DNA of 64,000 bases from Chloroflexota bacterium (GTDB lineage Bacteria; Chloroflexota; Anaerolineae; UBA4142; SHND01), in the NCBI GenBank assembly GCA_004295045.1, contig SHND01000020.1, forward strand, positions 6,417 to 70,416, written 5' to 3'. Within the stretch, counting starts at the first letter, position 1. Every line of letters begins with the position of its first letter. The position numbers and the translations under genes were made by a program. The notes beneath the pieces are model-generated. The model was not told the origin of the DNA. It did not search any database and saw only the letters and a program-made list of their open reading frames with translations. Of this stretch, positions 1 through 8,270 are shown piece after piece.

Positions 1-300
1 CTGATAGAACTCGATCGCCCGGTCCCATTCGCCTTTGTCCGCATACACCAAGCCGAGATTGGTGTAGGTTTGCGCCATGCCATGCCCATCGCCCACGCGC
101 TCTTTGATTGCCAAACTTTGCTGATAGAACTCGATCGCCCGGTCCCATTCGCCTTTGTCCGCATACACCAAGCCGAGATTGGTGTAGGTTTGCGCCATGC
201 CATGCCCATCGCCCACGCGCTCTTTGATTGCCAAACTTTGCTGATAGAACTCGATCGCCCGGTCCCATTCGCCTTTGTCCGCATACACCAAGCCGAGATT
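1..300 (-). repeat. 120-bp perfect tandem repeat encoding 40-aa TPR units
   Basis: Bases 1-120 and 121-240 are identical, and 241-300 repeats the first half again before the sequence diverges at 301. Two and a half copies lie in the window and the array probably continues to the left. The period of 40 codons keeps the STAND reading frame. Perfect identity at synonymous sites means recent duplication or gene conversion. Confidence 0.97.
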
Positions 301-1800
301 GCCAGCTATCGCGCCTGCCGCTTTTTCATCGTTCAGATTTTCGCACGCGGCGAGCCCAGATTCGCTCCATTCAATCCATTCCGCCCAGTTCGCGCGCAGC
401 ATAAAATACGATGTCATCGCGCCGTTTTTTCCACGAACGACAAAATCGCGCGTCAGTTCTCGCGCCGCTTGCGTCTCGTTTTCGCGCGCCCACTTTTGCC
501 CCGCGAAAATGTTGCTCACTTCGGCGTCAAGAATCGCGAGCGCGTGTTCCATTTCTTTGCCGTGCAATTTTTTGCCGTTCTCAACGGCGATGTCGCAATA
601 GTGCGTCGCCATTCGCAACTGCATTTCACTTGTCAGCTTGGCAGCGCGAAGTTGTTCACGCGCAAACGTCCGCAAAAGCGAATGAAGTTTGTAGCGGTCA
701 GGCGAACGTCCTCCTTGCAGCATCTGTTGCTGGTACTGTTCGGAGGTTGAACTCGGTTGGAGCAGCGAGAGCCGTTTGAGTTTGCTCAAGCGTTTGCTCG
801 TCGTTTCGATTGCGGTGGCGCAAACGGCTGCCGCCGCCTGTTCCTCAAAATCGGTTCCTGCGAACGCGCCGAGCGCGTCGAAAAATGTTTGCTCGTCAGC
901 CGAGAGCCGCTTGTAGCTCACCAGAATCGCGGCGCGAATCGCGCGCCGCGATTCCTCGCCGCCGAAATGCAGGATGTCGAGTTGGCGCAGTTCATCGCGC
1001 AACAGGTGGAGTAAATGATCGAGCCGCCAAGCTGGATTGTCTTGGAGCTGCCGCGCCGCGAGGTCGAGCGCCATCGGCAAAAATTCGACGACGTTGGCAA
1101 TTTCAAGCGCTTGGGCGCGGGCATTTTGCAAACGCGCATCCTGCGCGCCCAAGACCTTGACAAAAAGGTCCCATGTCTCATCCTCGTCCAACTGTTCGAG
1201 GTCAACCTTGATCGCATCAGGAAACGCGACGAGTTGCCGCACGCGGCTCGTAATCAAAATCGAGTGGTCGCTCAAGGCGCGCAGCAGCGTCTGCAGTTTC
1301 GCCTCGTCGTTGTCGTCAATGACGCTGTCGAGAACGGCGAGAATTTTTTTGCGCGGCGCGTAGGATTGAAAAACTTGGCGCAGGCGTTCCGCGCGCGCGT
1401 CCAGCCCGTCAAGCTCGCTCAACGCTTTCTTGTCGCCCGTGTACAAAAATGCCCATTCATCCAATTTTGAAAACAATTCATCCCCTTCGATATTCACCCA
1501 CAGCACCCCGCCGTCGAATACATTTCGCAGCTGCCACGCAATTCTTGTCGCCAGCGTTGTTTTCCCCAGTCCGGGGACGCCGTGAATCAAAAAACGCGGC
1601 GGCACAACCCCGATTGCGCCCAGTCCCGCCAGTTGCTCCAAGTGTTTTTTGCGTCCAACAAACGATTGCAAATCAGACGGCGCTTGAAACGGCGCGGTAA
1701 ATTCGCGCGGCGGTTCGGGCGGCAGATGCACATGCTTGTCCCCCGCCACCATGTCGCCATCAAAATTCAATTCGCTGTTGGTGATATTGATGTCAGCCAT
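1..1800 (-). CDS. NB-ARC/TPR STAND-type ATPase, C-terminus outside the window
   Basis: An open frame runs leftward from ATG at 1800 and is still open at base 1, giving 600 residues here. Residues 74-82 form a Walker A loop (GVPGLGKTT). A Walker B-like strand follows near 150 (KKILAVLD), then ILITSR near 185 and LPMAL near 245, which is the NB-ARC order. From residue about 501 come 40-residue TPR units ending in DRAIEFYQ, identical to one another. The first 45 residues are short and hydrophilic with a GDMVAGDK motif, and no effector domain is recognisable. Family knowledge: such STAND proteins are ligand-triggered signalling or defence switches whose repeats sense the ligand. The specific role is unknown. 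The start has only a weak GGGA ribosome site. Confidence 0.85.
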   Translation of the reverse strand, partial: MADINITNSELNFDGDMVAGDKHVHLPPEPPREFTAPFQAPSDLQSFVGRKKHLEQLAGLGAIGVVPPRFLIHGVPGLGKTTLATRIAWQLRNVFDGGVLWVNIEGDELFSKLDEWAFLYTGDKKALSELDGLDARAERLRQVFQSYAPRKKILAVLDSVIDDNDEAKLQTLLRALSDHSILITSRVRQLVAFPDAIKVDLEQLDEDETWDLFVKVLGAQDARLQNARAQALEIANVVEFLPMALDLAARQLQDNPAWRLDHLLHLLRDELRQLDILHFGGEESRRAIRAAILVSYKRLSADEQTFFDALGAFAGTDFEEQAAAAVCATAIETTSKRLSKLKRLSLLQPSSTSEQYQQQMLQGGRSPDRYKLHSLLRTFAREQLRAAKLTSEMQLRMATHYCDIAVENGKKLHGKEMEHALAILDAEVSNIFAGQKWARENETQAARELTRDFVVRGKNGAMTSYFMLRANWAEWIEWSESGLAACENLNDEKAAGAIAGNLGLVYADKGEWDRAIEFYQQSLAIKERVGDGHGMAQTYTNLGLVYADKGEWDRAIEFYQQSLAIKERVGDGHGMAQTYTNLGLVYADKGEWDRAIEFYQ

Positions 1801-1925
1801 AATTGTTTTTTCCCGCAAGTTTCATTGAATACCCATCGAATAGCCATCGAATCGAATTCGACGGCAAAAGAAAGCAAAACCCCAAAAACAAAAAAATGAA
1901 CAAAATTTGTCGCCCCAAAAAAACA

Positions 1926-2045
1926 TTAATCACCCAATCACCCAATCCCCCAATCACCATCGTTCTCGCTTCTCGCCTCTCGCTCATTTGCAATCACCAA
2001 TCACCCCTGTCTCCCTGTTTCCCTGTTTCCCTCACTCCCCCTCCA
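1926..2045. repeat. Intergenic heptamer/octamer tract
   Basis: The gap between the STAND gene and the M28 gene consists of drifting short words. There are CAATCAC-type heptamers, then TTCTCGC twice followed by CTCTCGC, then CAATCAC twice, then CCCTGTTT-type octamers. No ORF or structured RNA was recognised. It resembles the STRR-type short tandem repeats known from cyanobacteria. Confidence 0.7.
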
Positions 2046-3060
2046 CCCATTCTTCCAACACCCGCCCGATTCTCTCCAAACTCGCCGCGCTCACCTTGTC
2101 CGCAGTGTCCTGTGTAGTATGCCACGACGGATAATCAAAATCAATGAGGTCAACGGCGCGAATCCCTTTTTGCAAAAATGGCGTGTGGTCGTCGCTCATG
2201 CTCCATTTGAATTCGGGGATGAACCATTGACGATAGCCGAGTTGTTCCGCAATCTGCCACAACGTCGCTTGCAGTTCCTTGTCCGAATTGCGTTCGTAAT
2301 AAATATTTTGGTCCGCGTCGCCGATCATGTCAACGACGATCACCGCTTCGGGTTTTGTTTGCAATTTTTCCGCGACGCGCTGCGCGCCGATGCTCCAACT
2401 CCATTCGTTCGTGTCGCACAACGCGGTTGGCTTTTGCTGCTTGACGACGCGCAAATCGCACGCGCTCAAGCCGCCGACATCTTCGGCGTCAAAGAACGCG
2501 AGCCACACCTCATTTTTCAATTTTGCTTTGTCGAGCGTGCGCGCGAGTTCGAGCAGCACCGCGACGCCGCTCGCGCCGTCATTGGCGCCGGGGACGGGCG
2601 CGTCCGGATTTTGTTTGTCTTGATCGGCGCGTGCGCGCGTGTCGTAATGCGCGCCGAGAATAATGGGTGGACCCTGCCCTACTCCAACTTTGGCAATCAC
2701 ATTTCGAATCGGCACGCCGCGATATTCAAACTCTTGCGTTTCCACCTGCCAATTATTTTTTTCCAATTCCGCGACGATATAGTCGCCCGTCGCGCGCAGG
2801 GCTTGCGAACCGGCGGGACGCGCGCCAAAATTCATTTGCGACAAGAGATATTCGTCGTACGCGTATTTGCCGTCGAATGTGAGGGATGGTTGAGAGGTTG
2901 GAGAATCGGGAGATTTGGTGATTAGGCGATTCGGTGCTTGGGTGGTTGGTGTTGTGGCGACGATTTCTGTTTGCGCAGCGGGCGTTGGTGGGGTTGGCGC
3001 GGGCGCGGCACAGGCGGAAACAAAAAACGCAATCAAGAATACGCTGCACAAATATCGCAT
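2032..3060 (-). CDS. Lipoprotein M28-family peptidase / glutaminyl cyclase-like
   Basis: 342 residues from ATG at 3060. This start is preferred to the longer frame because it opens directly on a signal sequence ending in a lipobox (FFVSAC, Cys17), which predicts a membrane-anchored extracytoplasmic lipoprotein. A Thr/Pro-rich linker follows. Zinc-site motifs of the M28 fold are present in order: GAHYDTR, GANDGASG, FFDAEDVGG, DMIGD and DDHTPF. The AED form in place of EE is common in bacterial glutaminyl-cyclase-like members, so the protein could be an aminopeptidase or a glutaminyl cyclotransferase. It lies between a glycosyltransferase and the STAND gene on the same strand. The linker DNA itself is a heptamer tract. 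Confidence 0.85.
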   Translation of the reverse strand: MRYLCSVFLIAFFVSACAAPAPTPPTPAAQTEIVATTPTTQAPNRLITKSPDSPTSQPSLTFDGKYAYDEYLLSQMNFGARPAGSQALRATGDYIVAELEKNNWQVETQEFEYRGVPIRNVIAKVGVGQGPPIILGAHYDTRARADQDKQNPDAPVPGANDGASGVAVLLELARTLDKAKLKNEVWLAFFDAEDVGGLSACDLRVVKQQKPTALCDTNEWSWSIGAQRVAEKLQTKPEAVIVVDMIGDADQNIYYERNSDKELQATLWQIAEQLGYRQWFIPEFKWSMSDDHTPFLQKGIRAVDLIDFDYPSWHTTQDTADKVSAASLERIGRVLEEWVEGE

Positions 3061-3159
3061 AGCGTTTGTTTGCGTTCCAAGAAAATTTCGCGTGGTTTTG
3101 TTTGTGGATAGCGTTTGCACTATGCGAAATAGAATTTTCAAAAATAAAATGAAACTTGA

Positions 3160-4362
3160 TTATTCCCAATTTACCAATTTGCGAGCGCGGATGATTTCAT
3201 CATACAAATGGATCGTTTCACGCGCAATGTGTTCCCAAGTGTATTCGTGGCGCACCACCGCATACGCGTGGTCAGCGTATTCGCGCGCCTGCTGCGGATT
3301 ACGCAGCATGTATTCGATCGAATCTACCAACGCATCCAAATTGTTGTGCGGAATTTTGATGCCCGTGATATGGTTGTCAACGACCTCGCCCAAGCCGCCG
3401 ACATCGGTGACAATCACCGGACATTGCGCCGCCATCGCTTCGAGCGCAACGATTCCGAATGGCTCGTAGAGCGAAGGAAAAACGGCGAGATCCGCGACAC
3501 AAAACAGTTGATCGCGCACCTCGTCGTCCACATATCCGGTGAGCAAAATAAAATCTTGCAATTCCAATTCAGCAACGCGCCGCCGCAGCGAATCGAGCAG
3601 CCCGCCTTTGCCCGCGAGAATAAATTTTACGCGCGCGCCGTGCTCTAGCACCCGATACGCCGCTTCGACGAGCAGATGCACTCCCTTTTCCCGCTGCATC
3701 CGCCCAACGTAAAAAATAATTTTCTCATCCGGCAGCGCCCATTCCGCGCGGAACGCGGCCAAATCTTGCTGGCGATGCGGATGAAAGCGCGCGGGCTCGA
3801 CGCCGTTTGGGATCACCGAAATTTTATCGGCGGGCAATTCGAAAAAATGGCGCAATTCTCGCGACATCGCATGGCTGGTGGTGATCACATGCCACGCATC
3901 ATAGGTCAGCCACCACTCGGCGCCATTGATCATCTGTGCCATTTCACCCGAGAGGCGCCCTCCTCCGCGCCCGCGTTCTGTGGCGTGCAGCGTGGCGACC
4001 AATGGCACCTTGTGCACCATTTTCAGAGATTGGGCAGCAAAACTCACCAGCCAATCGTGCGCGTGAACGAGGTCGTAGCCGTCCTCGCGCGTCCACAATT
4101 CTTCGGCAAACGCGCCAAGGATCAAGTTCATCTGCTGCGCATCGGCGTAATAATTGCTTGGCGTTTCGACCGGCGTATCCACGCGATACACCATCGCATT
4201 CTCGTGTACACGCTCCGTCGGCGCTCCGCCCTTCCAACGCGGCGTCAACAGCGTGAGGTCAACTCCTTGCGCGGCAAGCGTTGGCGCCAATTCCGCGACA
4301 TGCGCGCCCAAACCGCCGGTCATATTCGGCGGAAATTCCCACGAGAGCATGAGGACGCGCAC
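3160..4362 (-). CDS. GT4-family glycosyltransferase (glycogen synthase-like)
   Basis: 400 residues from GTG at 4362 (GTG CGC GTC CTC ATG); an in-frame ATG four codons in is the alternative start. The N-terminus MLSWEFPPNMTGGLGAHV is the glycine-rich acceptor loop of GT5/GT4 glycogen-synthase-like enzymes. Further in are FYVGRMQREKGVHLL and the nucleotide-sugar site SLYEPFGIVALEAMAAQCPVI with its E-x7-E pattern. It would transfer a sugar from a nucleotide donor to glycogen or another alpha-glucan or glycoconjugate; the substrate cannot be read from sequence. It lies downstream of mltG on the same strand across a short heptamer-rich gap. Confidence 0.85.
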   Translation of the reverse strand: MRVLMLSWEFPPNMTGGLGAHVAELAPTLAAQGVDLTLLTPRWKGGAPTERVHENAMVYRVDTPVETPSNYYADAQQMNLILGAFAEELWTREDGYDLVHAHDWLVSFAAQSLKMVHKVPLVATLHATERGRGGGRLSGEMAQMINGAEWWLTYDAWHVITTSHAMSRELRHFFELPADKISVIPNGVEPARFHPHRQQDLAAFRAEWALPDEKIIFYVGRMQREKGVHLLVEAAYRVLEHGARVKFILAGKGGLLDSLRRRVAELELQDFILLTGYVDDEVRDQLFCVADLAVFPSLYEPFGIVALEAMAAQCPVIVTDVGGLGEVVDNHITGIKIPHNNLDALVDSIEYMLRNPQQAREYADHAYAVVRHEYTWEHIARETIHLYDEIIRARKLVNWE

Positions 4363-4363
4363 A

Positions 4364-4450
4364 GAGATCTTTGATTTGAGATTTTGGATTTATGATATTC
4401 TCGATGCGCCAGCTGCATTTAGAAATCATAAATCAACAATCATAAACTAT
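4364..4450. repeat. Short heptamer tracts between mltG and the GT4 gene
   Basis: Words such as TTTGATT, TGAGATT, TTGGATT and TATGATA follow one another. After a short unique stretch their near-complements AAATCAT, AAATCAA, CAATCAT and AAACTAT appear. The second block runs up to the mltG stop codon. No promoter or gene is clear here. Confidence 0.6.
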
Positions 4451-5667
4451 TGTTGCGGCGGCGCTTCGTAGCCGTACTTGGCGAGATTCGCGTTTTGTTC
4501 CTCGAGCGTCCGCGCAAAGACATGCCCACCGTCGCCCGTCGCGAGAAAATAGAAAAAATCGGTCTGCGCGGGTTCGAGCACCCCTTGAATCGAATTCATA
4601 CTCGGCGCGGCGATGGGTCCGGGCGGAAGTCCGGGATTCAAATAGGTGTTGTAAGGCGAATCAACGTGCTGATATTCCGCGAGCGTGACCGGCGTTTTCC
4701 ACCATTGTTTTGTTTCCGGCACAAAGCCAATCGCATATTGCACCGTTGGGTCAGCGTTCAAATACGTTTTTGCTTTGACGCGATTCAAATAGACACTGGC
4801 AATGATTGGCGCTTCTTCGGGCTTGACCGTCTCGCGCTCGACGATGGAAGCGAGCGTGATCGCTTCTTGCAGCGTCAAACCCTCCGCTTGCGCTTTGGCG
4901 CGCATTTCGGGCGTGACGCGCTGGTCGAATTCGTACAGTAAACGATTCACCAGTTGTTCGGCGGTGATGCCTTGCTGCACCTGATACGTATCGGGAAATA
5001 AAAAGCCCTCCAAACTCGGTGACGCGCCGCTCTTGCGGTCTTGCAAAAAGGAATAGTCGGAACTGCCTTTTTTCACAATCTCGAGAAAATCATCCTTATC
5101 AAATTGCGGCAGGTTCACCGTCGCCAAATAATCGGCGATCTGCTCCGCGCGCCAGCCCGGACGAATCGTAATCGTCACTCCGCGCATGGTGCCGCGCTGC
5201 AATGAGAGAATCACTTCGTCCATCGTCATGTTGCGGCGCATGATGTGATCGCCCGCTTGAATACGCTCGGCGGCGTGACGACATTTTAAAAGCAGCAAAA
5301 AGGCATCGCCGTTTTCAATCAGCCCTTCGCGCTCCAAACGCGTTGTCACTTCGGAAGGCAGTTCTCCTTCCTCAACAATGAAATTTACTTCGCCCTTTTC
5401 ATTGCTTGCGGGCTTGTCCAACAAATCTTTGTATTGGTCCAACTGGTACGCATACGCGAGATCGGTTGGGTCGAGACTGTTCGCCTCACCCGGCGCGCCG
5501 CAGCGCGAAAAATCAATTTGGGGCAGGTTGACAATTGTCGCGGCAGAACTGTTGCGCTGGGCTGGCGGAAACGCGAGCCGATAGCCAAACCAAATGGCGC
5601 CGCCGACGAGAACCAGTGCGAAGAGCACAATCATTACTTTGAAAAATGCGCGTACTAGATCATTCAT
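4447..5667 (-). CDS. mltG: Endolytic murein transglycosylase MltG (YceG-like)
   Basis: 406 residues from ATG at 5667. An upstream in-frame TTG at 5721 would overlap the ruvX stop, but the extra 18 codons come from a heptamer repeat tract, so the ATG is preferred although its AAAAGGA lies too close. One N-terminal transmembrane helix (about 8-30) precedes an extracytoplasmic YceG domain. The catalytic-site signature ASIVERET is present, as are the family motifs EGFLFPDTYQV and SPYNTY near the C-terminus. MltG cleaves nascent glycan strands and sets their length. It is directly downstream of ruvX, a frequent bacterial pairing. Confidence 0.93.
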   Translation of the reverse strand: MNDLVRAFFKVMIVLFALVLVGGAIWFGYRLAFPPAQRNSSAATIVNLPQIDFSRCGAPGEANSLDPTDLAYAYQLDQYKDLLDKPASNEKGEVNFIVEEGELPSEVTTRLEREGLIENGDAFLLLLKCRHAAERIQAGDHIMRRNMTMDEVILSLQRGTMRGVTITIRPGWRAEQIADYLATVNLPQFDKDDFLEIVKKGSSDYSFLQDRKSGASPSLEGFLFPDTYQVQQGITAEQLVNRLLYEFDQRVTPEMRAKAQAEGLTLQEAITLASIVERETVKPEEAPIIASVYLNRVKAKTYLNADPTVQYAIGFVPETKQWWKTPVTLAEYQHVDSPYNTYLNPGLPPGPIAAPSMNSIQGVLEPAQTDFFYFLATGDGGHVFARTLEEQNANLAKYGYEAPPQQ

Positions 5668-5674
5668 TCCTTTT

Positions 5675-5740
5675 GTTTCAGATTGATGATTGAACGTTAC
5701 AAAATTGTCGCCAACGTTCAACCTTCAACATCTAACTTGT
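5675..5740. repeat. Heptamer tract overlapping the 3' end of ruvX
   Basis: CAACGTT, CAACCTT, CAACATC and TAACTTG follow in register and encode the last ruvX codons and its stop. Related words continue to the mltG start. The tract argues that the N-terminal extension of the mltG frame here is not real coding sequence. Confidence 0.6.
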
Positions 5741-6137
5741 CCAAAAAATCCTGCAGAATCACCGCCGCCGCGTTCGCGTCCAGCGTGGCGCGGCCGCGTT
5801 TTTCATTCACGCCGCGCGTGCGCTGCTGCGCCAACGCCGCCGACGTCGAGTAGCGCTCGTCATAAAAAGTGATCGGCAGGTGGAGCGCGGATTCGAGCTG
5901 CGCGCTGTACGCGCGCGTCAAGGTCTCTTGCTCGCTCGTGCTGTTGTCGGCGTTGCGCGGCAAGCCGACGATGATTTGCTCCACTTCATATTCACGCGCA
6001 ATCGCTAATATGCGCGCGGCATCTTGTTCGACGCTCGTTCGTTCGATGACGGTCAGCGGTGTCGCAATGCGCGCCTCGCTGCTGCCCACTGCCACACCAA
6101 CGCGTTTGTTTCCCACATCCAATGCCAGATACCGCAT
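5718..6137 (-). CDS. ruvX: Putative pre-16S rRNA nuclease / Holliday junction resolvase RuvX (YqgF)
   Basis: 139 residues with the RNase H-fold signature MRYLALDVGNKRVGVAV, an IIVGLPRN segment, FYDERYST and the C-terminal Asp context TLDANAAAVILQ. Length is typical. The family matures the 5' end of 16S rRNA and was first proposed as a Holliday junction resolvase. The start codon follows the stop of the upstream gene by one base (TAACATG), indicating translational coupling. The last codons and the stop lie inside a heptamer tract that continues toward mltG. Confidence 0.93.
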   Translation of the reverse strand: MRYLALDVGNKRVGVAVGSSEARIATPLTVIERTSVEQDAARILAIAREYEVEQIIVGLPRNADNSTSEQETLTRAYSAQLESALHLPITFYDERYSTSAALAQQRTRGVNEKRGRATLDANAAAVILQDFLDKLDVEG

Positions 6138-6138
6138 G

Positions 6139-7647
6139 TTACTGTTTTGTTTCGACGAACAAATTGGTGCGGAATCGAAAGAACGGCATGCGCGACCACC
6201 ATGACGGGGTGAGGGTGACTTGAGGCGGTTCCGCCAATTTCACTCGCTCTTGGATTTTTTTGACCGCTTGTGAAACGGGCAAATCCTGCAAATCATCGAG
6301 CAGTTTATTTTGGTCAATGATCGGCGTAGCCAGCAGCGCCGCGCGTACTTTGATAATTGCGGAATTGCCTTCGACGCGCGCGTTCGGGTCTGCTTCCACG
6401 CGCAAAGTGCCCGGCAGCATTTGAAACCCCTCCGGCATTTTTCTCAAAAGCCGCCGCTGCGCGAACGTTTCAAAATCATTGTAATCCGCATAGATGCCGC
6501 TTGCGACCGCATCAATTTTGAGCGTAAGCGTGTCGGAAGGATCGTCCACGAGATGATCCCACGCTTCGCCCAACACGATCACTTCCACAGAAGCGGGAAC
6601 GACGTATACTTCTTCGCCCACCGAATTGTGCAGAACGCTCAACGCTTGCTGCTTCAACTCGGCATTCAATCGCTGGCGCGCCGTCGCGCGATCGTCGAAC
6701 GAAACAATGTTCACTTCTTTGATCGTGCCGCCGCCCAGCCCATCCAAATTCACTACGCGCGCCTGCGCGGACAGAGGACCTTCAATGAAATTGATTTGAA
6801 AGGGGCGCACATTGCCTTCGGGTCCCGCTTTCAGCGCGCGCACCGGCACATTCACGCGCGCATTAAAGCCCGCCGGCAGAGTTGCCGTAATGGTCGTCGA
6901 ATATCTCTGCGTAACGCCCGAAGTAGTCGCTACAACCGTGCCGAGCGGAATGAGCGCCTCTGTACCTTGCAAATTGTTAAACGTGACGATGCCGCTCGCA
7001 TGGTCGGCGGGCGCAGTTGCTTTGCGCGTAGTGTTGACTGTCACCGTACCGCTTAGCTTTGGGCGGTCCAGTTTCGCAGGCACAATGGCATTGGCTTCAT
7101 CAATGATCGTGACAGTTGGGTCCAAAATCACTTCGGATGCATCGCTGATCACAATGGATTGTGGAACAATGGTGACGGTCGCGCTCGGCACCAGAATGGA
7201 AGCGAGCGCAATTAAAATCACAACTGCCGCGCCGAACAACGCGAGCGTCAAGAACAATTTCCAGCCCGCGAGTCCAAGCCGGTCCAGAATCGGTTTGTAC
7301 GGTTTCGGTTCGTCAGGATCGAGCGGCGTCGCACGCTGAATCACCGGCACGGCGACATCACGCTGCCAGCGCCACTCTGTCGCTTGCGCTTTTTCCACCG
7401 ACGAGAAAATCGGCAGTCCTGCGGTTGCCGCGATTTCATTGACGTTGAATGCTGTCGAAACGAGCGCGACCTGCACATCCGCTTCGTCCGCCCACCGCCG
7501 CAGCAATTTCATTTCATGCTCCGCGTCGAGGGCTTGCGCGCCGCGCGGGACTACCAGAATCACGCGGCGTCCATCAGACCATTCGATTTTTGAACGTACT
7601 TGGAGGATGGTGTCGTTCTTGTCGAGCGTTATAACTTGATCATTCAT
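6139..7647 (-). CDS. Membrane-anchored baseplate-J-like protein of unknown role
   Basis: 502 residues from ATG at 7647; an upstream in-frame start at 7689 looks less likely. Residues 1-110 form a soluble cytoplasmic alpha/beta domain. One transmembrane helix near 145-165 ([21 protein letters not shown]) follows, then a large extracytoplasmic beta-rich region with Gly/Thr-rich segments such as GTVTVNTTRKATAPADHASG, like the J-type (gp47) fold. In Chloroflexota such proteins occur as single-copy housekeeping neighbours of ruvX and mltG without phage genes; that is recollection, not a search. A role in envelope assembly is inference only. Confidence 0.6.
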   Translation of the reverse strand: MNDQVITLDKNDTILQVRSKIEWSDGRRVILVVPRGAQALDAEHEMKLLRRWADEADVQVALVSTAFNVNEIAATAGLPIFSSVEKAQATEWRWQRDVAVPVIQRATPLDPDEPKPYKPILDRLGLAGWKLFLTLALFGAAVVILIALASILVPSATVTIVPQSIVISDASEVILDPTVTIIDEANAIVPAKLDRPKLSGTVTVNTTRKATAPADHASGIVTFNNLQGTEALIPLGTVVATTSGVTQRYSTTITATLPAGFNARVNVPVRALKAGPEGNVRPFQINFIEGPLSAQARVVNLDGLGGGTIKEVNIVSFDDRATARQRLNAELKQQALSVLHNSVGEEVYVVPASVEVIVLGEAWDHLVDDPSDTLTLKIDAVASGIYADYNDFETFAQRRLLRKMPEGFQMLPGTLRVEADPNARVEGNSAIIKVRAALLATPIIDQNKLLDDLQDLPVSQAVKKIQERVKLAEPPQVTLTPSWWSRMPFFRFRTNLFVETKQ

Positions 7648-7692
7648 AAAGGAGAAATGAAACAGAAGGGAGCGAAACGCGCAAAGCAAAAC

Positions 7693-8259
7693 TTAGAATT
7701 GAACTTGCTCATACAGAACAGCCACAGTGATGGTGACGCCAAGCGACGCCAGCTCGAGTGACTCTTTGAGGTCGGACAATGTTTCCATAACCCAAAAACG
7801 TCCCTTTTTGCGATAGTGTTCCACATACACGCGCTTTTGATCAATCATCACATATTCTTGCATTGACGGAATAGAACGATATAGTTCGAATTTCTCCGAT
7901 TTATCGAATGATTGCGTCGAACGCGACAACACTTCAATAATCAGCGTTGGATTTCGCACCGTATCATCGCGCTTTGGTTCTACATCCAGCTTGCCGCAAA
8001 CGACCAAAACATCAGGATACAAATAAAAGCGACGGCTGGCAAACCCGACCTTCAGATCGGTTGAAAACACACGGCAAGATTTGCCGCGCAGTGCGTTTCG
8101 CAATTCACCCGCCGCATTTCCAACAATTTGATTGTGGTTGATCGACGCGCCTGACATCGCGACGATGTGACCATCGAAATATTCGTGGCGAATATCTGAC
8201 TCTTGTTCCATCGCCAAATATTCGTCCGGAGAATACGATTCCTGCGGTCGCGCTGCCAT
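7693..8259 (-). CDS. Uma2 family endonuclease-fold protein (DUF820)
   Basis: 188 residues, typical for the family. The PD-(D/E)XK-type core is visible: RHEYFDGHIVAMSGAS, then YLYPDVLVVC, then PTLIIEVLSRSTQSFDKSEKFELYR, which supply the acidic residues and Lys of the nuclease fold. A good ribosome site (AAAGGA, 7 nt before ATG) overlaps the stop of alaS, so the two are co-transcribed. Uma2 genes are very numerous in cyanobacteria and Chloroflexota. Their biological role is unclear, and nuclease activity here is inferred from family. Confidence 0.85.
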   Translation of the reverse strand: MAARPQESYSPDEYLAMEQESDIRHEYFDGHIVAMSGASINHNQIVGNAAGELRNALRGKSCRVFSTDLKVGFASRRFYLYPDVLVVCGKLDVEPKRDDTVRNPTLIIEVLSRSTQSFDKSEKFELYRSIPSMQEYVMIDQKRVYVEHYRKKGRFWVMETLSDLKESLELASLGVTITVAVLYEQVQF

Positions 8260-8270
8260 TTTGTATCCTT

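Noticed and set aside
1..300. CRISPR array or assembly junction
   Set aside because: Units are contiguous, keep a reading frame and encode TPR helices, so a tandem coding repeat explains them; assembly error remains possible but cannot be judged here.
70..750. Plus-strand ORF of 226 codons with an internal repeat
   Set aside because: It is the antisense shadow of the NB-ARC/TPR gene; the minus-strand frame gives a coherent TPR protein with P-loop, and the repeat follows from the 120-bp DNA repeat.
5668..5721. TTG start for mltG at 5721
   Set aside because: The extra 18 codons are repeat tract and no ribosome site precedes TTG; not fully excluded, since TTG would overlap the ruvX stop.
6139..7647. 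Prophage tail region (baseplate J hit)
   Set aside because: No other tail, capsid, integrase or lysis gene is nearby and the protein has a transmembrane anchor.
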